From assembly GCA_958450325.1 (NCBI GenBank), contig OY288257.1:32134771-32198770 (forward strand): a stretch of DNA of 64,000 nt, written 5' to 3'. Made by a program: the position numbers and the translations under genes. Positions 22,021 to 31,282 of this stretch are shown here, piece by piece; position 1 is the first letter of the stretch; every line of letters begins with the position of its first letter. This stretch comes from Agrostemma githago (taxonomy: Eukaryota > Streptophyta > Magnoliopsida > Caryophyllales > Caryophyllaceae). A model generated the notes under the pieces. The model was not told where the DNA came from. It did not search any database and saw nothing but the letters and a program-made list of their open reading frames with translations.

Positions 22021-22728
22021 GGACCCCTTTGTCTCCACCCATCCATTATGCCCCCTCCCAACCTCCCTACTCCTCCTTACTCCTATCATATGACCCGTAC
22101 ACCTCACTTTACACACCGAGATCCACATCAAATCCCACCCCCTACCATTACTACCCCAACCATGCGATTTTATCAAGCTTGAAGGAGAATGACAAAGACG
22201 ACAAGCAACGCGCCCACGTTGATCTATGAGACGATGGAGCGAGTGAGTTACTCGACGATTGGTTTTGGTAACTATCCTCACTTTTCCGTCTTTTATTGTT
22301 TGTTTTTCTCTTGTTTATCCCCTTCCCTTATCTTTTGTGTCATGGTGGCCTTCGAGGCCTTGCTAGTGGTTGCTCCCGACTCTCGATGACGTGACTGCAT
22401 CGAGAGTCCTTTCAAAATCCAAATTTTTACAAGATTTTCACTTTCTTTTAGAGGATTTAGTCGGATTTAGGCGGAATCCGGGCTAGGTGACTTGATTACA
22501 CTTAGCCCTCCCCTCCCATTTCCTTTTATTTCCTTCTTTTTCTTTCTTCCCCCATCCATATCTTTTTCTTGTCTCGGCCCATGGTGACTTGATTACACCC
22601 CGGCCGGACACCTTCTACCCATTTCTTCACTTTATTTTTGATTTTTAGTTTTATTTTCGTAGTTTCTTTTCTTTTTCTTTTGTCTCTCCGCACACTACGA
22701 TTGAGCATATGAGGACATTGCTCGATTT

Positions 22729-22741
22729 AAGTGTGGGGGAG
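22729..22741 (+). other. Internal polypurine-tract duplicate, element C
   Basis: AAGTGTGGGGGAG, identical to the 3' PPT 1,739 bp downstream. Confidence 0.55.
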
Positions 22742-24467
22742 AGATATTCTAGTATAGTTAGTTTTATTTTCGTAGTTTTTCCGAAAAAATCTTTAAAAAC
22801 CATGAAAAATTGAAAAATTTTCATAAAAATCAAAAAGATTTTTTTCTTTTGTGTCTTTGTGTCGTGTATTTGTTTTGTTTTGTGTGTTTTGCCTCCCTTT
22901 GTCCTTATAGGTTACTTTAATCGCCAATGAATTTGGAAAGCTCTAAAGACTTCCGGTAACATCTTATCCCTTTTTCTTCTTTATCTCTTATGGAGTTTGG
23001 AGGAGATTGTGATGTTGTGTGCTCGGGTGGAGCTTCGTGCATATTGGTGGGTGATTTGGTGACTTGTTTGGATGATCGGGGTGGTGTTTGTGTTGTGTTT
23101 GTGTTTGTTCTGTGTTGTTCTTGTTTTTGTTGCTTTTGCCTTTGTTTCTTTTCATTTTGTTTTCGTCATATCTTCATTTTGTGTTGTGTTGTGTCTCGTG
23201 TAAATGGTTTTCGAAAACCCGGTTTAGAGACTAGTGTGTGAGTGTGTACTCTCCCTTCCTAGTAGTGTAAATCGAGTCTTGGACTTTAATCTAGTAGAAT
23301 GACCTTAAATCAATGAATTCATTGGTCCTTTACCTTGAGTCCACCTAGCTTACTAGGGATTTACTACGGGATTTGCACTTTTGACCACTATGACCACCCA
23401 CGGTGTGAAAAGGCCTTGGTTACCGAGTCTCGTCCCCTAGGTGACCGTGTTTAGGATTGTTTGGTTAGTCCAAGTTTTCTCCACTTTTTGTGGGTTTGAA
23501 AAGGAATGCGCAACCCCGACTTACCCGTTCACCTACCTCCTACACATTCCAAACAAATAAAATGCAATTTGTTGATTTCTCTCTTTCTCAATTGTCAATG
23601 AAATGCCAAAAATGCCAAATCTTGCCAAAAGGGCAAAGAAAAGAAAAAGAAAGAAAAAAATGAAAGAAAGAAAACAATGAAGAAAAAGATAAGGCACAAA
23701 AGCCAAAAAGAAAATAGAAAAGAAGAAAAAGAATGGCATGGCAAAACAAATCAAAAACGTCAAAAGGAAAGAAAATGCCAAAAGAAAACCCGTCTCACAA
23801 AAACATACCCTCTCAAAATAAGCCTTTTTCCGACCTTTGCCGTGAAGAGCCTACCAAAGGACCGAGTCCCGAGGAAGGATGATAGCGGCATTAGTCGGTC
23901 TTCCCTCATTTTGCATGTTTTCCACCTTTTTACTTGGACTAGTTAGGCGGTCTTGGACACGGGACGACCCTCTTGGCTCACGCTAAAGGGAGCGGGGTCT
24001 CACTTACCTACAGTGTCGACTAACACCGTGGTTCTTCACTTTTCCACTCCGCCGATCGTCCCGTAGTACGTTTTTAGAAAGTTAGGAGGACCTAGGTAAG
24101 TTACCAACACTTTTGTTGCTTTATCGTCATACTATTAGGGTTTAGTTCACCTTGGTTTGTATGTCTAGCTTGGGAACGTTGTCACTTACCTCGAGTCCTA
24201 AACCGGTGTTTCATTCACCACTTTTTGAGGGAAGCGGTATTTCTTTTGTTTTGGGTGCAACCGATTATGTGTTTGTTTGTGTGTTCGTTTGTTTGTGTGT
24301 TTTGTGTCCGGTTGCATCCACAGTTTTGTCGCAAGAACCAACTTGCCTTGCGGAGTGCACTTGTCCTCTAAGTGCACTCGCGTGAGTTGAAGTGGCGTAG
24401 GGTGCGCTAATACCCACTCGGATAGTTTAGTAGTTAGTTTGTGCTTACTCGAGGGCGAGTAAGGGCT

Positions 24468-24480
24468 AAGTGTGGGGGAG
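24468..24480 (+). other. 3' polypurine tract, element C
   Basis: AAGTGTGGGGGAG, then T, then the LTR start TGATAAG. It is the plus-strand primer site. Confidence 0.8.
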
Positions 24481-24481
24481 T

Positions 24482-26075
24482 TGATAAGTGTCATTTGTAG
24501 TGCCTATTTTGTAGTGTTTTGGTCTCATTTTCCTTGTAGAATCACTCCTTGGGAGCGGTTTAGGGGCTTCTTATGCTTCCTTTAGTTCGTTTCAGGTTCC
24601 CGAGACCGATTTGGAAGAGTTGGAGCGATTCCGACTCAATACATACACATTTTGGAGCCAACGGAGTAGAGGAACGATGACTCGATGCCTTGGAATCGAC
24701 CCCGAGCCCTTGGGACCCAATCCCGAGCCTCCGAGACCCGATCCCGAGTCCCGAGAATTGGTGGGAAGCCCATGAGAGGCAAGGAAGGACCAAAGAGCTC
24801 TTAAGGGAGGCCTACAAAGACCCATCCCGTTCGGGATGGCCTCATCCCGTCCGGGATGAAGGAGGAACGAAGTGCAGCTACTGGGGGCTGTTCCGGATCG
24901 GGAACATAAAATCCCGATCGGGAATTTCTTTCCCGACCGGGAAAAGCTCCAGCTCGCCCGCCTTCAATTCTTTTCTTCTCCTTTTCATTTGTAACCCTAT
25001 ATATACTCTTCCCTTGTTATGTAAAGCATATGCACTTCATTAGACATAAAACCCTAGACTACTTTAGGTTAGATTAGATTAGATTAGTGTAGATTAGTTG
25101 GTAATTAGTAGTTAATCATAGATTAGTACTTGTATTAAGGGAATTCTTCAAGATCTTCTCCAAGCTTGACAACCTTTGATGTTTGTTTTGGGTTTTCTTC
25201 ATTAATGCAAGTTTTGTTCTTTCTTCTTCCTCTAGTTTGGTACAATCCTCTCCTTTTTCTCTTTAATCTTTTTTATGTTGTTCATGTTTGAATCTTTGTT
25301 ATTGTTTTGTTATTGTTCTTGTTAGTTTCTTAATGTGTGTTTGGTTTCTTAGGTTAGATCTTCTTGTTAGTTTTAGTTATAGTTTGATTATGTTAGAGTA
25401 GTGTTCTTGCTAGGGTTAGTAGGGTGATTAGGGTGTTAATTGGGTGATTAAGGGTTGGTTAGAGATGTCGGTGGAAGATTTGGGTTTCCTCTTGTTTGAT
25501 GCACATCACATGTTTGTTGAATTGCTTGAATGACTAAGTATGTACGAATGCTTGTTTTCTTGCCTTTCTTTCGTGGGTACTAGTTTGTTTGTGGGTTCGG
25601 TCCCCTCATTAAGTTGCGAGAGCCCGGTGAGGACGACCCCTAGGCCGGTCTAAGTTGCGAGAGCCCGGATTCGACCTAGGATCATAGCGCGCTAGGACCC
25701 CGTTTGTGTTGTGTATCGCCGAGATGGGTTTTAGGTGGAACCTCTAGGTGAGTCTAAGATGCGAGAGCCCGGACCAACCTAGATTACCCTACTACCTCCT
25801 TCACTCTAGTCCTTCCTCGACCATTCCGTTACCCCTTTGACCCCGACCTAATCCTAGCCCGTTTTCCTTAGTTGTTCTTCTTAGTCCTAGTCTAGCCTTC
25901 TCCCCCTCTATCATTCTTTAGTGTAGCTCGTTGACTTAGTCTAGTATTTGGGCCGACCTAGTCTAGACGCCTCTTACCGTCCCCGTGGATTCGACCCGAC
26001 TTACCCTTTCTACCCTAGTTAGGTTAGCCGGTTATATTATTGTTGGCTAGGGACGTGACGAATCCCTTACCATCA
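24482..26075 (+). repeat. 3' LTR of element C
   Basis: TGATAAGTGTCATTTG...CCCTTACCATCA, 1,594 bp, with the TATA box at 24998-25005 and the palindrome cluster at 24825-24942. It is 15 bp longer than the 5' LTR, mainly because of palindrome-unit gain and loss. Confidence 0.92.
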
Positions 26076-26856
26076 CCCTTCTCCATTCCTTTCATTTCCT
26101 TGCTTCATGTTTTCTGCTCTCTCGCTCTACCTATCTTTTTACCTCTCTGGGTCTTCCTTCCTCCTTTCCTTTCATTTGCTCATTTCCTCGATTCATCTGT
26201 TTGTAGATTTTGAAGATGGAGCTTCTGATGACTAATCGATTCTGCTATGCTTAGCAATGTATGGTTTCAGTTTCTAACATTAGGGTTTGGTAAGATAGGG
26301 ATTGATTTAGATGGGTTCTGTTTCTTTTGTTGTTTGGTTTTTATTGATGTGGGTTGATGTTCGTTTTGCTCACAGAGTGACATAGCCAGTCGCAGTGGAG
26401 GTAGTCGGGTAAAGGCGTTGGCGGAGCAGAGGATGCAGAAGGGCAGTTCCGTCATCAAGGGTTTAATCTTTAATCGATTCTCCTATTTTTTTGGTATTTT
26501 TTCTATTGTTTTTTTGCTGATTCATAATTGTTGTTGAATTTGGGGAAAGTTAATGCCTTTCCGTCTTCTTTTTTCCTGGGTAAATTTCCAGAAAATTCAT
26601 GTTTGATTGATTAATTAATTAGCTGCTTAGGTTCGTAATTGATGTTGAATTTAGGAAAAGTTGATTGCTTTTTTAAAAAAATCTGGGTAAGTTATGGAAA
26701 TTGATGTATTCTTTTTCCTTTTCGTTTACAATTTATTTCTTTTTTGTGGTGGTGCAGGAGGGGACATATTCCATATCGTGACACTGTGCTGACTCGAAAT
26801 TGATGTATTCTTTTTCCTTTTCGTTTACAATTTATTTCGTTTTTGTGGTGGTGCAG
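26076..26856 (+). other. Gene-like non-repeat DNA: CT-rich leader, possible exon, introns
   Basis: Begins with a CT-rich stretch like a plant 5' UTR and a short ATG frame at 26216 (MELLMTNRFCYA then stop). At 26380-26459 there is an exon-like segment after a TTTTGCTCACAG acceptor (reading SDIASRSGGSRVKALAEQ...VIK). I suspect it is a decayed kinesin exon but cannot show it. T-rich intron-like DNA follows. A 99-bp unit at 26697-26795 (intron end plus the start of a kinesin exon) is duplicated at 26796-26892. Confidence 0.45.
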
Positions 26857-26892
26857 GGGACATATTCTATATCGTGACACTGAGCTGACTCG
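26697..26892 (+). repeat. Tandem duplication of an intron/exon boundary (~99 bp)
   Basis: Two copies run from 'gaaattgatgtattctttttcc' through a 'gtggtggtgcag' acceptor to 'gtgctgactcg/gagctgactcg'. Copy one encodes GHIPYRDTVLTR and copy two GHILYRDTELTR. They differ by a 3-bp indel and a few substitutions. Confidence 0.85.
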
Positions 26893-26959
26893 TAATCTAC
26901 AATCTGCTCTTGGTGGCAATGGTAAGACTTCCATAATCTATACTGCGGCGCCTGAGGAG
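26857..26959 (+). pseudogene. Kinesin motor-domain exon (kinesin-7-like), isolated
   Basis: After a CAG acceptor the frame reads HILYRDTELTRNLQSALGG followed by NGKTSIIYTAAPEE and a GAG/GT donor. This is the HIPYRDSKLTR...LQPALGGN..TSIICTAAPEE segment near the end of the kinesin motor, closest in my memory to plant kinesin-7 (CENP-E-like) proteins. It lacks the P-loop and switch exons and the next motor exon, and several conserved residues have changed (P to L, K to E, C to Y). It is therefore a fragment or dead exon. Kinesins move along microtubules by ATP hydrolysis; nothing suggests this copy does. Confidence 0.75.
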
Positions 26960-27035
26960 GTTTGCTTACATAAGAGCAATCATTTTAAATCCGTAAATGC
27001 TTCCTTATTACCAGTTTTTTGCCTTCCTTTCCCTA

Positions 27036-27241
27036 GGAACACTGTTGTCTACCGCTCCTCGCCAATGGCGGACATGGAACTCTACAACAGCAACAGCGAT
27101 GCTGCGGTCTGCTCTCTTTGGAACAATGGGTGGGTGGTGGAACACTGTTGCCTACCGCTCCTCGCCAATGGCGGACATGGAACTCTACAACAGCAACAGC
27201 GATGATGCGGTCTGCTCTCTCTGGAACAATGGCCGGGTGGT
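27036..27241 (+). repeat. Tandem duplication (103-bp units), exon-like
   Basis: Unit 1 is 27036-27138 and unit 2 is 27139-27241, differing at a handful of positions. Each encodes SSPMADMELYNSNSDDAVCS followed by LWNNGRVV or the equivalent. The period (103) is not a multiple of three, so the second copy is in another frame. The LWNNGRVV tail weakly recalls the phytochrome-binding APB motif (LWxNGQVV) of PIF bHLH factors; that is a guess. Confidence 0.8.
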
Positions 27242-27482
27242 GGGTTCTCCGCTTATCTTTATTTTCGTCTGTTATTGGTAACCCTGATATGTTTCTCTTG
27301 AGTTTATATGAATCAGCTTATAGTTCAGTTTGTATGAATCTGCGTTGCCAAACATTCTCAGAGTTGTTATGCTTGTTGCAGATGATGTGATAGTGGCATG
27401 CACAGCCTCTTTGCTGTTTTTCCTAACACCGTCTGCAGCATACATGGACATGAAAATCAAGCAGCCTTGTATGATACGTGTT

Positions 27483-27704
27483 CTAAGTAAAAACATGCAA
27501 GATAGAGAAGTCATAGACGTCCTCAGCTGCCTGATTCTCATCATTCAGATGAAGAACAGCTCTTGTTATGTCTTTGGTAGTAGAAAGAGAAGACATCCCA
27601 GCATCGGCGGCTTCGAAATTAGGCTCAAATAAGGCATGGAATACATCCTCTTGCAATGGGGGATCGGCCTCAGCATTCGCATTTAGATACATATCTTCAT
27701 CCAT
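27483..27704 (-). CDS. Unrecognised 73-aa ORF, acidic, possibly a gene fragment
   Basis: An ATG at 27704 opens MDEDMYLNANAEADPPLQED and continues as an acidic, protein-like frame (HALFEPNFEAADAGMSS; DENQAAEDVYDF) to a stop at 27483. The composition looks coding rather than random, but I do not recognise the family. A second minus-strand frame lies just downstream (27272-27544), with a possible 'gctgcag' acceptor at about 27440. It could be an exon of a captured or decayed gene. Confidence 0.35.
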   Translation of the reverse strand: MDEDMYLNANAEADPPLQEDVFHALFEPNFEAADAGMSSLSTTKDITRAVLHLNDENQAAEDVYDFSILHVFT

Positions 27705-27807
27705 GATTTCCAGACTATATCAGTGACAAATTTATCAGTTCTCTGTTTCCGACAGGGTAAAGGGGGTCGACTGTATGAGACCTGAACACTTTGCGTGATG
27801 CATTCCA

Positions 27808-27879
27808 TTAAGTGGTGGTAGTTGAGAATGTAGAGGAGAAACTGTGTTCTGTGGGGGCTGAAGTTTTGGGTTTTGCTGG
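27808..27879 (-). pseudogene. 3' portion of an unrecognised ORF split by the 19-kb element
   Basis: With one GCTGG target copy counted, the minus-strand frame open at 47199-46975 continues in phase through 27879-27808 and ends at TAA (27808-27810). That gives an uninterrupted frame of about 98 codons before the insertion. The product is basic and proline/threonine-rich, and no family is recognised. It supports continuity of 27879 with 46975 before insertion. Confidence 0.4.
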
Positions 27880-28883
27880 TGTGGACATGACGTAGGTCCA
27901 CCCCGACGCGGCGAGCGCGGGTTTGGGTAGGCGAATGAATCTCTTGGTAAGATTGTTCTCGGGTTCGAAATTTAAGTCAAAATGGAGTCTTCACCGAATT
28001 TTGTGGTTATTCGGAACCATACGAGCCCACTCTATGTCGTCATGGGCTATACACAAAGTAAGCCCACTTCGATTTCAGAGTTTATGGGGCTCGTCCCTTT
28101 GCATTGCAATATCGATACCGTTTACACCGACTTTCGTATATAGAATGACTCTCGTGCGCCAAGGGTTTCGGACATCCGGAAACCAAAGGTTCTGAGTAAG
28201 GGGTGAGGGTACGTGTTGGGAAGCCCACTAAGGACACCCAACCCCGCCCGCACATGGCGGCCTCTACTAAGATACCGTTCGTGTTCGTGTACGCGCGCTA
28301 GTAAATTGATTAAATGATATGCAAACAGCGTTTTGTCTAAGCATGTGAATTTTGCGTTAACTACGTCATTTAATGCATCTTATTATTTGTCGAAATGATT
28401 TAGCATGCGAGGTTCATTTATAAAGCGTAAAAGCAAGTAAATAAACAAAGCTCGAAAATAAATAGAAATAACGTACAAATTACTCGGGAGGAAATACAAC
28501 CCGGAATTCACAATACAACATTACGTAAAGAAACGATAAGCGAAATAAAAATAACGCAATAAAAAGATAGAAACAGACCCGTATATAAACTAGACCGCGA
28601 AATATGTTGATGGACTAACCCCGATTAAATACGCATTATGTCGCATATTAAACGAAGGACGGGAACATGAGACTGTGGCATATTGCTAGCCTAATCTCAC
28701 ATCTCGTAGTCTTGTCCCGACTTATCACGTCAAAAGATGGTCAAAGTCGTTCTACATGTCATGATGTGCATGGTTTTGAAAATGGGGTAGTCACGTGATA
28801 GTCTTTACACGTGATGACTAAAGTCGATAAAAAGGTCGGGGCTTGAATTGTGGGTCAAACCCCTCGGTTTTGTGGGTTACAGG

Positions 28884-29003
28884 ACCCACTCGACCGAGTT
28901 ATGGTGTGACTCGGTCGAGTGCACGTTTAACGTGGCTACTGACCACTTTTTGGGGTGCTACTCGATCGAGTGGCCCATGGCACTCGATCGAGTGCCCCCT
29001 GTA
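28884..29003 (-). repeat. CTCGATCGAGT-type palindromes, downstream cluster
   Basis: Four units: CACTCGACCGAGTT, ACTCGGTCGAGTGC, TACTCGATCGAGTGG and CACTCGATCGAGTGC. The equivalent in the other LTR is 45456-45562. Confidence 0.8.
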
Positions 29004-29878
29004 GGAAGCATGGCTCGTTTCATTTTATGACTTAAAATCGATGAACGGTCAAACCAAATACAAATATCGCACGATTTGTATTTAATTCGGCCTCCGGTAC
29101 TATAATCGTGTATGAACGATTATAATACCGTCACCGAAGTTTTAGGAAAACGTTTACGTTAGATTAGGAAATTTTGAATTAGTGACGAAATGCGTCCCTC
29201 TACGTCACGACATCGAAACTAACCCTTTCGGGTTATGTGATGTCGGTATTCGTGTCAACGGGTTTCGTACCAATTATGGAAAGGGAATTAAATCCGTTCA
29301 ACTACGACCGATCACGGTCGCGTCACGCCCTTGAGTACATTGGGGCGGGGCTCCTCGAAAGGGCTCCACCTCCGTCGTTGCTCGTAAAGGGATTAGACGG
29401 ACCATGAGTGATCATCGCAGTCCAACGATTTAAAAACCGGTTTTTGATATTAATATGTATGTACGCGGTATTAGTAACATTAAAGATGATAAAAATGATG
29501 CGAAAATATAAAAAGTTAGTGTTAGTGTTACTAGATCGATATGACTATAATACAAAATACGATGAATTAAATGAAAATGAAGCGAAATAAAAGAGATCGA
29601 GATGGGGTTTAGGACACCCTCAACATACATGCTAGGTATAGGACCTCGGAAATGGACTCGTGAATAGCGACGGGATGCCGAAGTATCGAGGATGTACGCG
29701 AGTTGTGGTGTGTACGTGTGTTGCGTTGGTTTATCGAGGGACAAGGCTCGGTTTTGTGACTAGTATGGCTTAGGGTTTCTAAGGCTATGTAGTGTAGAGT
29801 GTAGGGTGTACTTAGGGCTGAAAATGTAGGTTAAAATTCTGAAGAAAAAGTTCTGAAATGCATGGGGGGTGAAGCGGT

Positions 29879-29886
29879 ATTTATAG
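29879..29886 (-). promoter_or_regulatory. LTR TATA box, 19-kb element (3' LTR)
   Basis: TATAAATA on the minus strand, within the short inverted repeat GGGGTGAAG...CTTCACCCC. The equivalent in the 5' LTR is 46459-46466. Confidence 0.65.
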
Positions 29887-29907
29887 ACTTCACCCCTCGA
29901 CATAGGG

Positions 29908-30022
29908 GCACTCGATCGAGTGGCCTTAGTGCACTCGATCGAGTGCCTTCGCAAACGGGCCAAACCCGGGTTCAAAAGGCTCCACTCGACCAAGTGGGGT
30001 CAATCCACTCGATCGAGTGGGT
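29908..30022 (-). repeat. CACTCGATCGAGTG palindrome cluster upstream of the TATA box
   Basis: Four units (three perfect CACTCGATCGAGTG and one CACTCGACCAAGTG), the nearest about 20 bp from the TATA box. The 5' LTR (46489-46602) also has four units but a different set: one unit lost on one side and one gained on the other. Confidence 0.85.
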
Positions 30023-30414
30023 CAAACGGGTGAGACAAAACAGGGAAGTTTTGACTTGATTGATTTGTTTGTTGTGATTGACTTTTTTGAATTTTATTTT
30101 GTGCGCCAACTGAACTTGGCTGGCTTATGAGACGGTTTCGTCTTTGACCGGGTTTTGACCCGGTCGCCAAAAGACGGGATTTATCTTTGGTGTCGGTTTT
30201 GGCCCAAATTAGTCTCATTTTGCTCGGAACGACCCACTGGGCCTGGATTTGAGGTCTGTTTTGTGAGATTTTTACTCCGTTAAAAGTCCATGTCGGATAT
30301 TATGAATTCCGAGCCCAAATCCGAGTATACCAAATCACGTTTGCGTCCGATCATCATCGGGTGTTTTTCGGAGACTACCATAGACACGTGGCAGTCAAAA
30401 TGCGGGTGTCTACA

Positions 30415-30429
30415 GAGCCCCCACTCTGA
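30415..30429 (-). other. 3' polypurine tract, 19-kb element
   Basis: The minus strand reads CAGAGTGGGGGCTC directly before the TGTAGACACC LTR start. Confidence 0.75.
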
Positions 30430-31178
30430 CTGAGGCTTGGACAAGGCGAAAGTCAGAGTAGCTACCAAGCCCGTTAAGACCTGGTAGACTTCAGGTCGGG
30501 TCACTTATAGTCCAGTGGACTCGCGTGAAGGGCTCGCCAGCCATAAGCAGAGGGTCATACCTGTCCTTATGATGATAGCTTCGCGAAGAGTCAGACTTGT
30601 AGCATAAGTCCTGGGCGCGCCTATATGTGGGCCCATCCCGCATCATTTCGGGAAAAATGCCGCCTCGGGCGTTCAGCTGGGGAAGTATGTGAGTTGTACG
30701 AGCTTGCCTTCGAAGCCCTGAGTCGTACTTGAGCTGATGATGGTGCTCCGTGGGGAGTAAAGCCTGCCTTTTTTGGGGAGTAGGCGTACCCGTATGCCGA
30801 GACATCGCACTTTGGATGTAGCATACCGGGGAGAAGCTGACTCCGTTGGGGAAATTAAACAGTTTCGCGGGGACTTGCTTCTGAAGTCCGGGGTGTACCT
30901 GTATGCTGACACATAACAACTTGTATGTAACACGTAGGTAAAATGTTGACTCTCGCTGGGGAGAAAAAGATTGAATTTTTTTGGAGGGACCAAAAGTTTT
31001 GAACAGAATTTTGTTGCGAAATTTTTTTATATCACAGAAGATTTTTAGAGACTCTTAGGAAAGCTCGGGACAGCTTGACTCCTATTCTGGGTTCAAGTTG
31101 GAAACCAGGCCTGCGCGCGCATGGGGCCCAGCTTGCTGAGGAGACAGAGTAGTTAGGTTTTCAGTTAGGTTTTCCCAT
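30430..31178 (+). other. Upstream region of the antisense gene / 3' UTR of the element
   Basis: No gene. A motif resembling 'gccgagacatcgcactt..gtagcataccggg(g)agaa..tgactc' recurs twice (about 30800-30845 and 30905-30960), giving a weak ~105-bp tandem pattern with 'gcgtacccgtatgc/ggtgtacctgtatgc'. Retand elements of Silene are reported to carry tandem repeats here (recall). Confidence 0.45.
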
Positions 31179-31186
31179 TATAAATA
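31179..31186 (+). promoter_or_regulatory. TATA box of the antisense gene
   Basis: TATAAATA about 100 bp upstream of the ATG at 31283, followed by a CT/A-rich leader. It is on the strand opposite to gag-pol, so this gene appears to have its own promoter. Confidence 0.6.
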
Positions 31187-31282
31187 TGAGAATCCCTGCT
31201 TCAACTTTTTACATCCCAACTCAAACTCTTCTTTCCCTTCTCAAAATCTTTTAGACTTTTAAGAAAGTTAGAAATTTCTGTC

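Larger units (their letters stand above)
21503..24467 (+). other. Non-coding 3' internal region, element C
   Basis: About 3 kb with no convincing ORF but strong block-wise conservation with A, B and D. It includes the post-ORF palindrome cluster (21836-22020), the conserved 'gatgacgtgactgcatcgagagtcc' block (22385), the PPT duplicate (22729-22741), the gttttcgaaaacccgg palindrome (23206) and the cgcgtgagttga block before the 3' PPT. Conservation without coding suggests a selected RNA or DNA role such as packaging or structure; this is inference. Confidence 0.75.
18488..26075 (+). mobile_element. Complete non-autonomous Athila-type element C
   Basis: LTR 18488-20066, PBS 20070-20087, one broken ORF region, a long non-coding 3' block, PPT 24468-24480 and LTR 24482-26075. 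The total is 7,588 bp. Flanks are CCTTT (18483-18487) and CCCTT (26076-26080), which look like a target duplication with one substitution. There is no gag, protease, RT or integrase, so all proteins must come in trans. The 3' block and the sequence just after the ORF stop match element D closely, so C is a relative of D whose coding region was replaced or remodelled. Confidence 0.9.
27880..30414 (-). repeat. 3' LTR of the 19-kb element
   Basis: 2,535 bp. TATA box on the minus strand at 29879-29886. Palindrome cluster CACTCGATCGAGTG at 29908-30022, immediately upstream of it in element sense. A second cluster at 28884-29003 lies in the transcribed part. It differs from the other LTR by scattered substitutions, a 26-bp indel near 30148 and unit changes in the palindrome cluster. 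Confidence 0.93.

Noticed and set aside
26075..26080. Perfect target duplication of element C
   Set aside because: Flanks are CCTTT and CCCTT, one mismatch; reported as probable rather than perfect.
27036..27241. Phytochrome-interacting-factor gene
   Set aside because: Only a short LWNNGRVV match to the APB motif, no bHLH region nearby, and the duplication shifts the frame.
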